The translations under genes and the position numbers were made by a program. Below, piece by piece: positions 14,748-23,403 of a stretch of DNA of 26,027 nucleotides. This stretch comes from an uncultured Erysipelotrichaceae bacterium (lineage in GTDB: Bacteria > Bacillota_I > Bacilli_A > RFN20 > CAG-288): the NCBI GenBank assembly GCA_902771745.1, contig CACXYG010000030.1:1-26027 (forward strand). Direction: 5' to 3'. The number at the start of each line of letters is the position of its first letter. Positions within the stretch are counted from its first letter, which is position 1. The notes below the pieces were generated by a model. The model did not search any database and was not told the origin of the DNA. It worked only from the letters and a program-made list of their open reading frames with translations.

Positions 14748-15605
14748 ATGAAAACTAATCATATCCTGGAATTTCTAAACCAAGCCAATCATGAAAAAGG
14801 TTTAAAAGAGATGTTTACCATCGCTTTTGAACAGACGTTGAAAGTCTTAAAGAAAGAAGAACAGTATCGTATTTCTTTGACTCTGGTCTCAAAAGAGGAG
14901 ATTCATGAGCTGAACAAACAATATCGTGATACCGATCGTCCGACCGATGTTTTGACTTTCGCCTTCCAGGAAGCCGACGTCTTAATGATGGACGAGGTGA
15001 TTGATTTAGGTAACATCATCATTTCTCCTGAAGTTGCCAAAGAGCAGTGTGGACAATATAACCATCCATATCGTCGAGAAATGGCCTTCTTGTTCATACA
15101 CGGCTTACTTCATGCCTTTGGCTATGAACATCATCGTTCGAAAGAAGAAGCGGAAGAGATGTACGCTTTACAAAACGAGATTCTCAATACCATGCCATAT
15201 GACTTTTACACCAACATCGCCAAGTTATTAGTGGAAGCTCAGAGCCATTCTCGTTCCCCGTATTCTCATTTCCGTGTCGGTGCCATCGTCATGACCAAAG
15301 ATGGAAAATACCACCGTGGCTTCAACATTGAAAACTCCGCATATGGAGATAGTATGTGCGCCGAGCGTGTGGCCTTGTTCCACACCTATGCTCAAGGTTA
15401 TACCATCGATGATATCGTCTCTTTATCTTTGATTACGGATTCTGATCATGTCGGTACCCCTTGCGGCAGTTGTCGCCAAGTGATGAGCGAGTTGATGAAT
15501 ATGCATTGTCCAGTTCATATTTTCAACAACGATTTGAGTAAACAATTGGACACAAGTGTAGCGGATCTTCTTCCCTATGCTTTCAGTGAAGAGGATTTAA
15601 AATAA
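14748..15605 (+). CDS. ybeY-cdd: Fusion protein: YbeY rRNA endonuclease and cytidine deaminase
   Basis: 285 residues in one continuous frame. The first ~148 are YbeY, a metal-dependent endonuclease for 16S rRNA 3' maturation and ribosome quality control: NKQYRDTDRPTDVLTFAF, LGNIIISPEVA and the zinc motif HGLLHAFGYEH. From about residue 150 it is cytidine deaminase, which salvages cytidine to uridine: SPYSHFRVGAIV, GFNIENSAYG, the catalytic CAERVA and the zinc pair in PCGSCRQV. There is almost no linker. In B. subtilis the order is ybeY, dgkA, cdd, era; here dgkA is gone and the flanking genes are joined. AAAGGAG lies 12 bases before ATG 14748; a TTG at 14745 is an equally possible start. The stop overlaps era by one base (TAATG). 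Confidence 0.93.
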   Translation: MKTNHILEFLNQANHEKGLKEMFTIAFEQTLKVLKKEEQYRISLTLVSKEEIHELNKQYRDTDRPTDVLTFAFQEADVLMMDEVIDLGNIIISPEVAKEQCGQYNHPYRREMAFLFIHGLLHAFGYEHHRSKEEAEEMYALQNEILNTMPYDFYTNIAKLLVEAQSHSRSPYSHFRVGAIVMTKDGKYHRGFNIENSAYGDSMCAERVALFHTYAQGYTIDDIVSLSLITDSDHVGTPCGSCRQVMSELMNMHCPVHIFNNDLSKQLDTSVADLLPYAFSEEDLK

Positions 15606-16480
15606 TGAAAAAAGTAGGTTTTGTCTGTGTCTATGGTAGAGCCAACGCTGGTAAGTCTACCATCATCAATAAGTGTTTAGGTTTTAAGTTATTACCCGTC
15701 TCTGCCAAACCGCAGACGACGCGTGATAACGTCAAAGCGATTTACAATGACGAAGATTCCCAGATCATCTTTGTCGATACTCCCGGTGTCTTTAAACCCC
15801 ATGGTAAGTTAGGTTCAATTCTTCTTCGCGATGCGGAAAGCGCCAAGGATGGCGTCGATGTCATCGTGTATGTCATCGATGCTAGCGAAGTTCCAAACTT
15901 TGAACTTTGTGATAAGTTGAAAAATGTCGATATCCCTGTTATCATCGCTTATAACAAGGTTGACCTTGTCAAAGCTGACTTGGGTGAAGAAAGACTTGCT
16001 CGTTATAAGACTCTGCTTCCAAATGCCAAGGTCTGTCATCTTTCTGCCTTGAACAATTATGGCGTAGAAGAACTCTTGAAGATGATCAAGGAAGAACTTC
16101 CGGAAAGCTTCCCATACTATTCCGAAGACATCGTCTCTGACAGACCAAAGGAATACATCATCTCGGAAATCATCCGTGAGAAATGTATGCGTTTGTTAGA
16201 TGCGGAAGTTCCTCACTCCATCTATATTGACTTGAAGACTGTCTCTGAAGATGAAGAAGGTATGACCATCCTTGGTAACATCATCGTCGAAAAGCCAAGT
16301 GAGAAGGCCATCGTCATCGGTAAGAAGGGTAAGATGATCTCTGATATCTCTCGTTTCAGTGAAAAGTCCATCGCCTCCTACTTCGGTTGTCCAGTCAATG
16401 TCGAATTGGTCGTCAAAGTCATTCCCGATTGGCGTAATGACGATCGCTATCTCAAGAAATTCGGTTACGACGAAAAGTAA
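15605..16480 (+). CDS. era: GTPase Era
   Basis: Ribosome-assembly GTPase that binds the 3' end of 16S rRNA. 291 residues, normal. G1 is GRANAGKS (11-18; most Era have GRPNVGKS), G2 lies in KPQTTRDNV, G3 is DTPG (58-61) and G4 NKVD (117-120). The C-terminal KH domain contains VIGKKGKMISDISRFSEKSI. It starts in a one-base overlap with ybeY-cdd (TAATG) and ends in a one-base overlap with recO, so the three are very likely translated together. YbeY and Era act on the same rRNA end, which fits their joint expression. Confidence 0.97.
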   Translation: MKKVGFVCVYGRANAGKSTIINKCLGFKLLPVSAKPQTTRDNVKAIYNDEDSQIIFVDTPGVFKPHGKLGSILLRDAESAKDGVDVIVYVIDASEVPNFELCDKLKNVDIPVIIAYNKVDLVKADLGEERLARYKTLLPNAKVCHLSALNNYGVEELLKMIKEELPESFPYYSEDIVSDRPKEYIISEIIREKCMRLLDAEVPHSIYIDLKTVSEDEEGMTILGNIIVEKPSEKAIVIGKKGKMISDISRFSEKSIASYFGCPVNVELVVKVIPDWRNDDRYLKKFGYDEK

Positions 16481-17223
16481 TGATCAAAAGAGAAACTGAA
16501 AATACCATAGCCTTGGTTTTAGGCTCCACCCAATATGGCGATTCGTCCGCCATTGTCTCGCTCGCAGGAGATAATGGCCTTTTTGCGTTGATGGCAAAAG
16601 GGATCTATAAACCAAAAAGTCAGCTAAAACCTCTGTTGATCACCGGCAATATCGTTCAGGTCGAATATGCCAAAGCCATCAAAGGCCCCTATATTGCTTC
16701 GTCTTTGAGAGTGGTGATGGATGTTTCAGATTCGCTCAAAGATTATGCTTCTTCCTGTTATCTGATGTATTTGGAAGAACTCTCACTATCCTTGTTCCAA
16801 TATGGGGATAAATTCCCTTATGAAGAGATGAAAATCATTATCAATGCCTTAAAAGATAAGAAAGATGTTTTATCTCTTTCTATTCTTACTTTAGGTGTTC
16901 TTCATCATGTGCTTGGTATTGAAATCAATACCGATGACTGCATTTCTTGTCACAAGAGTAAAAACATCGTTTCTTATGATTTAAGCGAGGGTGGATTTAT
17001 CTGTTCGGATTGTTTTTTCAAGTATGATGCCTCTTTGAAAGACAAGATGGATTTATTCGTCTTGAAGTATGCTTTTTCTTCTTTGAGTGAAGATATTTTA
17101 TCTAAGAGTGTTCCGAAGTCTTCCGGTATCCGTGTGTTAGCCCAACTCAATGACAATCTCGTCACTTATTTTGATTTGAAACCGATGAAATCTTTTTCTT
17201 TACTTTTGAACGCTCTTTATTAA
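16480..17223 (+). CDS. recO: DNA repair protein RecO
   Basis: Recombination mediator of the RecFOR pathway that anneals DNA and helps RecA load on SSB-coated single strands. 247 residues. The N-terminal OB fold is at about 1-80 (ALVLGSTQYGDSSAIVSL, then GLFALMAKGIYKPKS), followed by a helical bundle and a four-Cys zinc site, C154-C157 and C175-C178 (CISCHKSK; FICSDC). Starts at ATG 16480 overlapping the era stop by one base, as in many Bacilli. It is the last gene before the glyS promoter. Confidence 0.95.
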   Translation: MIKRETENTIALVLGSTQYGDSSAIVSLAGDNGLFALMAKGIYKPKSQLKPLLITGNIVQVEYAKAIKGPYIASSLRVVMDVSDSLKDYASSCYLMYLEELSLSLFQYGDKFPYEEMKIIINALKDKKDVLSLSILTLGVLHHVLGIEINTDDCISCHKSKNIVSYDLSEGGFICSDCFFKYDASLKDKMDLFVLKYAFSSLSEDILSKSVPKSSGIRVLAQLNDNLVTYFDLKPMKSFSLLLNALY

Positions 17224-17229
17224 TAACTA

Positions 17230-17238
17230 TGTTATACT
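17230..17238 (+). promoter_or_regulatory. Candidate extended -10 promoter for glyS-dnaG
   Basis: TGTTATACT (17230-17238) matches TGn plus a five-of-six -10 element; no good -35 is seen at 16-18 bases upstream. The transcript would have about 25 bases of leader with GAGGT before ATG 17270. Confidence 0.45.
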
Positions 17239-17269
17239 TAATAAGCTTTATTTAATCGAGGTATTTAAA

Positions 17270-18667
17270 ATGGCTGAAAAAGAAAAAAATTTTGAGGAAG
17301 TTACTACACATCTCATCACTTCTGGTTTCGTCTATCAGGGTAGTGAAATCTATGGCGGTTTATCCAATTCCTGGGATTACGGCCCATTAGGTGCTTTGCT
17401 CAAGAATCACGTCAAAGATTTATGGTTGAGACATTTCGTTCGTGGCATTGAATATAACGTTCAGATCGATCCCGCTATCATCATGAATCCAAAGGTCTGG
17501 ATGGCCACTGGTCATGTTGCCAATTTCCACGATCCGCTTGTCGACTGCAAATATTGTCACTCTCGTTATCGTGCTGATCAGATCATCCATGAACAGAAAC
17601 CGGAATTGGATGTCGATGGCATGACCCAAGATCAGCTCAACGATGTCATGCAGTCTGGTGAAATCCTTTGCCCGAGCTGTGGCAAACACGAATTCACGCC
17701 AATCCGTCAGTTCCAGATGATGTTCAAGACTTTCATCGGTGTCACCGAAGATAAGCAGTCTGAAGTTTATTTAAGACCAGAGACTGCTCAGGGTATCTTC
17801 ATCAACTTCAAGAACGTCTTGAGAACCACCAGAAGAAAACTTCCTGTCGGTATTGTTGATATCGGTAAGGCTTTCCGTAATGAAATCACTCCAGGTAACT
17901 TCACCTTCCGTACCAGAGAATTCGAACAGATGGAAATCGAATTCTTCTTCAAGCCAGGTGAAGATGATAAGTGGTTTGAATTCTACAAGGAAAACTGCAA
18001 ATCCTTCGTAGAAAAGTTGGGTTTACGTGAAGAAAAGGTTCGTTTCAGAGATCATGAACCAGCTGAACTTGCCTTCTATTCCAAGGCTACCACCGATATT
18101 GAATATGACTTCCCAACCATGGGTTGGGGTGAATTGATGGGTATTGCCTGCCGTAGCGATTATGACCTTGGTAGACATATGGAATCCTCTAGCCAGGATT
18201 TGACCTATCTTGATCCAGAAACCAACGAGAAGTACATTCCACACGTTGTTGAACCTTCCTTTGGTTTAGACCGTTTGATGTTGGCCTTATGCTGTGACGC
18301 TTATGAAGTCGAGTCTTTAAAGGATGGTGCGGATAGTCGTATTGTCATGCACTTTGCTCCTGAACTTGCTCCATACACGGTCGCCGTCATGCCTCTTTCC
18401 AACAAGCTTGTCGATGAGGCGAAGAAGGTCTTTGATCAGGTCAGAGTTGATTATGATGCTATTTTTGATACCACCGGTTCTATCGGTAAGAGATATCGTA
18501 GAGAAGACGCTATCGGTACTCCTTTATGCGTCTGCTATGACTTTGATTCCGCTAATGATGGTTGTGTCACGGTTCGTGAAAGAGACAGCATGGCTCAGGA
18601 AAGAATCGCCATTGCTGACTTAAACGAATATATCCACAAGTTCTTAAAGAAAAACCAGGTTAAGTAA
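17270..18667 (+). CDS. glyS: Glycyl-tRNA synthetase, alpha2 type
   Basis: Class II synthetase charging tRNA-Gly, of the single-chain homodimeric type (often glyQS/glyS) rather than the alpha2-beta2 GlyQ+GlyS type. 465 residues, normal. Diagnostic are GFVYQGSEIYGGLSNSWDYG at the N-terminus, two zinc-type Cys pairs (C93/C96, C134/C137), VYLRPETAQGIFINFKNVL, RTREFEQMEIEFF, EPSFGLDRLMLALC (motif 3) and a C-terminal anticodon-binding domain (PYTVAVMPLSNKLVDEA to the end). ATG 17270 has GAGGT upstream; the stop overlaps the dnaG start by one base. B. subtilis has the other GlyRS type at this place (glyQ glyS). No T-box is visible in the 46-base gap upstream. Confidence 0.96.
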   Translation: MAEKEKNFEEVTTHLITSGFVYQGSEIYGGLSNSWDYGPLGALLKNHVKDLWLRHFVRGIEYNVQIDPAIIMNPKVWMATGHVANFHDPLVDCKYCHSRYRADQIIHEQKPELDVDGMTQDQLNDVMQSGEILCPSCGKHEFTPIRQFQMMFKTFIGVTEDKQSEVYLRPETAQGIFINFKNVLRTTRRKLPVGIVDIGKAFRNEITPGNFTFRTREFEQMEIEFFFKPGEDDKWFEFYKENCKSFVEKLGLREEKVRFRDHEPAELAFYSKATTDIEYDFPTMGWGELMGIACRSDYDLGRHMESSSQDLTYLDPETNEKYIPHVVEPSFGLDRLMLALCCDAYEVESLKDGADSRIVMHFAPELAPYTVAVMPLSNKLVDEAKKVFDQVRVDYDAIFDTTGSIGKRYRREDAIGTPLCVCYDFDSANDGCVTVRERDSMAQERIAIADLNEYIHKFLKKNQVK

Positions 18668-20844
18668 TGGAAAAATTCGAGGCGAATGATTACTCCTTCT
18701 TCAAAGAAGTTGTGAAGAAGGCCAGTATCAAAGATGTCATCGCTCATGAACTTGGCGCCAATGCGGTTGTCAAGAAAGGCAAAGATTTCGTCTGTCTTTG
18801 CCCTTTTCACAATGACCATGAACCCTCGATGCAGATCAATGTCGCTCGCAACAACTTCAAATGTTGGGTCGATGGACACCACGGGGATCCCATCGACTTT
18901 GTCGAGCAATATGAACATGTCTCCAAATTTGAGGCCTTGAAGAAGGTTTGTCAGATCTGTGGGATTCCTCTTCCTGCCGACATGGCAAATAAGAGTGAAT
19001 TTGTCTCTCGATTAGATGCCAACTATAAAGAAGAGCTCAACGCCCTTTTAGAGCTCAAGAAGTTCTATCAATTGGCCTTACAGTCTAATGAGGGTCAGTT
19101 TGCAAGAGAATATCTGGAAAAGCGTAAGATTCCTTCCGAGGCGATATCTCATTTTGGTATCGGCTTTGCTCCAGAAGACCCAAGTCTTGCTATCAAGGCC
19201 CTTCGTAAGAACGGGTTTGAGATTCCCACCTTGGAAAAGGCTGGTATCTTAAGTAATTCATCTGATTTAAAAGATCGTTTTTCGTATCGCTTGATGTATC
19301 CGATCGAAGATGACTTTGGCCATTTGGTGGGCTTTTCGGGAAGAAAACTTCGCGATGACCAGACGGGTGGTAAATATATCAACTATCCATCAACCCAACT
19401 TTTTAATAAGTCGGAGATTCTCTATCATTATTCGCAAGCCAAAAGCGTCGCCAAGAAGTATGGTTATATTTATGTGGTAGAAGGCTTTAATGATGCCATC
19501 GCTTTCCAAAGAGCAGGCATTGAAAGCTGTGTCGCCTCAATGGGTACGGCTTTGACGGAACAAAACGCCAGGTCGTTGAAACGACTGGGTGTTGAAGTTC
19601 GTCTTTGTCTTGATAGAGATGATGCTGGTCAGAAAGCCATTGAGGACTGTTTACCAGTCCTGTTAAAAGAGGGTGTGCCTTTTAGAGTGGTAAGGCCATT
19701 TAAAGGTGGCAAGGATGCCGATGAGGTTCTTGCAAACTTCTATCCCGAAGGAAATGAGGAACTCAACAAGGAAGCCAACTTCATGTACGACGCCTTCCTC
19801 TTCTTGTTAGCCAGAGCCTTGAAGGCTAATGGCAACACCAAGAAGTTGTCCGATCCGTTAAAGATTCAGTCCTTTATCAAGAAAGCCAGTCCGTATTATC
19901 AGATTCTGGATGACATCTCTAAAGAGAAGGACTTATTGGCGCTTGTCAAAGTGACGGATATGCCTGGGGATATTCTTCGTAATCAGTTGAATAATCAAAA
20001 GGTTGAATTACCAAAGCAAGAAGAAAAGACGCCGGAGAAGACATTTGCAAAGAAGACTTCTAATCGCACTGGTTATACCTGGACTAAGAAGGGTTTTAAT
20101 AAAGAACCTGAGGTCAAAAACCTGGTCAATGACCAAGGAAGACCAAAGTTCCATTATCTTGCCAATAACATCACGGCTTTTGTCCAAGGGGCGCTTTATT
20201 CGGTAGCGGGATCTATGATGAATCGCGACTTAGTAATCAACGAGAGTCAGATCATCTATGTCCTACCGCATTCTCGTGAAGCTTATAAGAGATTCCAGGA
20301 AGCGAAGTTTGATATCTCCTTCCACCCCTTCTATGTCTTATCCTTGCTGATCGATCAAATCTACCGTTCTGATTCCACCAAGATCGCCTTTGCCGATTCG
20401 GATTATGATAAGATTCTCTCGTTTGTCAAAGAATACACCAGTAAGCATGAAGAAGTCATCCATAACGAGGACAACAAAGAACTCGCCTTTGACGAGGATA
20501 TGCCCTTTGATGCGGATGATATCAGTCAAGAGAGTTTATCCGACTTGCCGTTTGATGATGATATCGAAATGGCGGATAAGGATGTCGATACTGAATTTTA
20601 TGCGATTGAAATCAATCCTGATGATATCGACTTCTTATTAAGTGCGGTAGAAATCATGCGTGGATGTTCTGATCATGTCTACTCCCAGACTTCTTTTGGC
20701 CGCGAGTTAGACTTGCATCCTCTATTGCTTTCTTATTCGAGAAGAGAGGGATATTGTAAACGTAACAATCTTTCTATCAAAAATGATATGGAGATTCTCC
20801 AGATCAAAAAACAGCTGAAGATGAAGAATTTCAAAATCAGTTGA
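18667..20844 (+). CDS. dnaG: DNA primase DnaG, enlarged, altered zinc finger
   Basis: Makes RNA primers for replication. 725 residues against about 600 normally. The CHC2 zinc-finger region has C45 and H48 (CLCPFHNDHEPSM) and C66, but the fourth ligand, normally in CFxCG, is not a Cys: the sequence is KCWVDGHHGDPIDF, so H71 or H72 may replace it. The catalytic core is intact: YPIEDDFGHLVGFSGRKL, the Toprim Glu in VVEGFNDAIAF (E272), LDRDDAGQKA (D316, D318) and GGKDADEVL. The C-terminal helicase-interaction part is divergent and contains a basic/Glu linker (about 445-480) and a very acidic stretch (about 595-645, DMPFDADDIS, LPFDDDIEMADKD). ATG 18667 overlaps the glyS stop. dnaG precedes sigA, as in the macromolecular-synthesis operon. 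Confidence 0.94.
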   Translation: MEKFEANDYSFFKEVVKKASIKDVIAHELGANAVVKKGKDFVCLCPFHNDHEPSMQINVARNNFKCWVDGHHGDPIDFVEQYEHVSKFEALKKVCQICGIPLPADMANKSEFVSRLDANYKEELNALLELKKFYQLALQSNEGQFAREYLEKRKIPSEAISHFGIGFAPEDPSLAIKALRKNGFEIPTLEKAGILSNSSDLKDRFSYRLMYPIEDDFGHLVGFSGRKLRDDQTGGKYINYPSTQLFNKSEILYHYSQAKSVAKKYGYIYVVEGFNDAIAFQRAGIESCVASMGTALTEQNARSLKRLGVEVRLCLDRDDAGQKAIEDCLPVLLKEGVPFRVVRPFKGGKDADEVLANFYPEGNEELNKEANFMYDAFLFLLARALKANGNTKKLSDPLKIQSFIKKASPYYQILDDISKEKDLLALVKVTDMPGDILRNQLNNQKVELPKQEEKTPEKTFAKKTSNRTGYTWTKKGFNKEPEVKNLVNDQGRPKFHYLANNITAFVQGALYSVAGSMMNRDLVINESQIIYVLPHSREAYKRFQEAKFDISFHPFYVLSLLIDQIYRSDSTKIAFADSDYDKILSFVKEYTSKHEEVIHNEDNKELAFDEDMPFDADDISQESLSDLPFDDDIEMADKDVDTEFYAIEINPDDIDFLLSAVEIMRGCSDHVYSQTSFGRELDLHPLLLSYSRREGYCKRNNLSIKNDMEILQIKKQLKMKNFKIS

Positions 20845-20915
20845 TGTGAAAATTTTTTAACTTTTTTCTAAAAATCGGGATTTTGTCCCATAATTATTAA
20901 TGTGAGGTAAATTGA
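20845..20915 (+). other. Intergenic leader before sigA
   Basis: 71 A/T-rich bases. CATAAT (20889-20894) is a possible -10 element but no convincing -35 is seen. A small AAAAAT/ATTTT hairpin around CGGG (20870-20884) lies upstream. GTGAGG (20901-20906) is the ribosome-binding site for ATG 20916. Confidence 0.4.
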
Positions 20916-22760
20916 ATGGCTAAGAAAAAGAATGAAGCAGTCAAAGAAGAGATGCTTTCCGAAGAAGAACAGCAGGCCGTTATCGATGAAGCCATCGTCT
21001 CTTCTACCACTAAGAAAAAGTCCGCTTCTAGTAAGAAAACCAGCAAGAAAGCCACTGTCGAGAAAAAAGCAGATAAGGAAGAATTAGATGATATTCTTCC
21101 ACCAACCAAAGCCGATAAGGCTTCTATAAAACGTGACAAAAAGAAAAAAGAAGAAGATAATGAAATGGCTGTCGAATCCAACGAGGATATCGACAAGGAA
21201 TTAGGTAAGTACCTCTCTGGTGCTACCGATAAGATCTCCGATAATCTTCTATATGAAGATTTGGAAGACGAAGAAGATGTCGAAGAAGAATTCACCGATG
21301 AGGAATTAGAAGCCGCTATTGAAGAAACCAACAACTCCAATAAGGGCAAAAAGGGCAGAAATGGTAAGAAGACCACTGTCTCTGAAATGGCCAAGTCCAA
21401 TCGTGAGATGATCACGCTTGACGATGTCAAACTCCACTTCCTCAAAGTCGGTAAGGAAAACAATGGTATCGTCAAACAGGACGATATCAACAAGTTCACT
21501 TCCCACTTGAAATTATCCGATGATGATTTCAATGAAATCTTGGTCTATCTTTCTGACAACGGTCTCTCTTTAGACTCCGATGAAGAAGAACTGGATGAAG
21601 ATGATCTTCCACCAATGTACGATGATGAAGACTTTGATGGTGAAGAAGATGATGATAACTTCGATCCTGATCAGGAAGAAATGCTTTCCGCTGTCGATGT
21701 CAAGAACTCTGACCCTGTCAGACAGTATTTACACGCCATCGGTGCTTATCAGGTCTTCAAGTCCAAAGATGAGGAAGTCGCAACGGCCCAGGATATCATC
21801 CAGGGTGAAGAGGCCTTAAAAGAGATGGAAGAACCAATAAAAGAAGCTTTTGAACAGTACCATGCTTCTAATGAAAGCAAGGACTTCCATAACTTCGTTA
21901 CCGAAGTCTTACCTTCTACGGATGAAACCAATGATGATGTCTGGGTCATGTGGTTTGAAAATAACTACCCTATGGTCAAAGATCCAAGAAGTCTTTATAA
22001 TTTAAAGACCAAGGTCGACGCTGGTATCTCCGCCAAGAACTTATTGATTCAGTGCAACTTGAAATTGGTTGTCTCTATTGCCAAACATTACGTCAATCGT
22101 GGTATGGACTTCCTTGATTTGATCCAGGAAGGTAACCTCGGTTTGATGAAGGCCGTCGATAAATTCGATTACACCAGAGGCTTCAAGTTCTCTACTTATG
22201 CCACTTGGTGGATCAGACAGGCTATCACCCGTGCTCTTGCCGACCAGGCCAGAACCATCCGTATTCCTGTCCATATGGTTGAAACCATCAACAAGATCAC
22301 CAGAGCGCAGAGAAAACTCGTTCAGAAGCTCAATCGTGACCCAACAGCCGAAGAAATCTCGGAAGAATTGGGCGGTCAGTGGTCTGCGACTCGTATCAGA
22401 GAAATTCAGCAGATCGCACTTGATCCACTCTCCCTTGAAAAACCTGTCGGCGAAGAAGAAGACTCTCATGTCGGTGACTTCATTGAAGATAAAGACAATG
22501 AATCTCCATATGAATTCGCCAATCGTTCTATGGAAACGGAAAGAATCAATGAGGTTCTTGCTCAGTTGACCGAACGTGAAGCGAGAGTTATCCGCTTACG
22601 TTATGGCCTGGAAGACGGCAGAACCCACACCCTTGAAGAAGTCGGTAAGGAGTTCAACGTCACCCGTGAACGTATCCGTCAGATTGAAGCCAAGGCTTTG
22701 AAGAAATTACGTCATCCAGCTCGTGCTAAGTTATTAAAGGATTTCAGAAACGATAACTAA
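20916..22760 (+). CDS. sigA: Primary sigma factor SigA/RpoD, long form
   Basis: Housekeeping sigma factor directing RNA polymerase to -35/-10 promoters. 614 residues against about 370 in B. subtilis. Residues 1-160 are a low-complexity Lys-rich then Asp/Glu-rich extension. Region 1.1-like sequence follows at about 165-215, another acidic stretch at 222-255, and region 1.2 at 266-300 (DPVRQYLHAIGAY). Residues 301-372 are a non-conserved insertion between regions 1.2 and 2.1. From there it is textbook: NLKLVVSIAKHYVNRGMDFL, LIQEGNLGLMKAVDKFDY, GFKFSTYATWWIRQAITRAL (2.3-2.4), region 3, and region 4.2 with THTLEEVGKEFNVTRERIRQ. The well-kept 2.4 and 4.2 fit the consensus promoters seen in this window. 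GAGGT lies before ATG 20916. Confidence 0.97.
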   Translation: MAKKKNEAVKEEMLSEEEQQAVIDEAIVSSTTKKKSASSKKTSKKATVEKKADKEELDDILPPTKADKASIKRDKKKKEEDNEMAVESNEDIDKELGKYLSGATDKISDNLLYEDLEDEEDVEEEFTDEELEAAIEETNNSNKGKKGRNGKKTTVSEMAKSNREMITLDDVKLHFLKVGKENNGIVKQDDINKFTSHLKLSDDDFNEILVYLSDNGLSLDSDEEELDEDDLPPMYDDEDFDGEEDDDNFDPDQEEMLSAVDVKNSDPVRQYLHAIGAYQVFKSKDEEVATAQDIIQGEEALKEMEEPIKEAFEQYHASNESKDFHNFVTEVLPSTDETNDDVWVMWFENNYPMVKDPRSLYNLKTKVDAGISAKNLLIQCNLKLVVSIAKHYVNRGMDFLDLIQEGNLGLMKAVDKFDYTRGFKFSTYATWWIRQAITRALADQARTIRIPVHMVETINKITRAQRKLVQKLNRDPTAEEISEELGGQWSATRIREIQQIALDPLSLEKPVGEEEDSHVGDFIEDKDNESPYEFANRSMETERINEVLAQLTEREARVIRLRYGLEDGRTHTLEEVGKEFNVTRERIRQIEAKALKKLRHPARAKLLKDFRNDN

Positions 22761-23403
22761 ATTATCCAAACGTCTTTTATCGGCTTTCGAACTTGTCCCG
22801 GAAAGCTCCTATGTCATCGATGTGGGAGCTGACCGAGGACAATTTTCGATATATTTGGCAAATCACAACCACAATGTCATTGCCATTGAAAATAAGAAAG
22901 GTCCCTATCTCAACCTTGAGAAAAGTATCAAGGAGGAAGGCCTTTTGCATCTTTCGTGTGTCTTAGCTGATGGGCTTGATTATTTGCCATGCGATGTGGA
23001 TTGCTGTTGTATACTCGGTATGGGTGGAAGTACCATTTATGATATTCTCTCGCGTCACGAAGACAGATTAAAACAGTTCAAATCCATCATCATTGAACCG
23101 CAGTCCTGTGCTAGTCAGGCGATATCCTATCTTCTATCTCTGGGTTTTGAAAATGACGCAGGATTATATGTTTATGAAAAAAGATATTATCCTTTGCTGA
23201 GATTTGTTCCTTCTGCTGAATCGCAGAAATATTCTTCTCTTGATGAAAAATATGGACCTTATCCAGTAAGGATGAAAGATCCTTTGTTATTAGAGATGCT
23301 AGAGAAGCATATCAATCAGCTTGAACCTTATCAGGATCAAGAAGAAACCAAGAAGAAATATGATATATTAGTTGCAGATAAGAGAGGTATTTTTGATTTA
23401 TGA
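22753..23403 (+). CDS. trmK: tRNA (adenine-22-N1)-methyltransferase TrmK, non-canonical start
   Basis: SAM-dependent enzyme that methylates A22 in tRNA. The frame shows KLSKRLLSAFELVPESSYVI, as at TrmK N-termini, then VIDVGADRGQFSIYL (SAM motif), KKGPYLNLEKSIKEEGLLHL, CCILGMGGSTIYDIL, IIEPQS, QAISYLLSLGF and EKYGPYPVRMKDPLL. No ATG, GTG or TTG exists in frame between the upstream stop (22735-22737) and GTG 22822, and GTG 22822 would cut into the SAM motif. The most plausible start is ATA 22753, overlapping the sigA stop (ATAACTAA) with AAGGA 11 bases upstream; ATT 22741 is the other candidate. From ATA the protein has 216 residues. The exact start is uncertain. The stop overlaps nif3 (ATGA). 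Confidence 0.85.
   Translation: MTKLSKRLLSAFELVPESSYVIDVGADRGQFSIYLANHNHNVIAIENKKGPYLNLEKSIKEEGLLHLSCVLADGLDYLPCDVDCCCILGMGGSTIYDILSRHEDRLKQFKSIIIEPQSCASQAISYLLSLGFENDAGLYVYEKRYYPLLRFVPSAESQKYSSLDEKYGPYPVRMKDPLLLEMLEKHINQLEPYQDQEETKKKYDILVADKRGIFDL

Noticed and set aside
20897..21532. 211-residue Ser-rich minus-strand frame
   Set aside because: It is the complement of the Asp/Glu/Lys-rich start of sigA; its low-complexity Ser/Leu content is what that complement must encode, and it has no ribosome-binding site or family match.
22735..22822. Frameshifted SigA-TrmK fusion
   Set aside because: SigA ends with a normal region 4.2 and length, the frames differ, and no slippery sequence is seen at the junction; separate genes with a rare start codon fit better.
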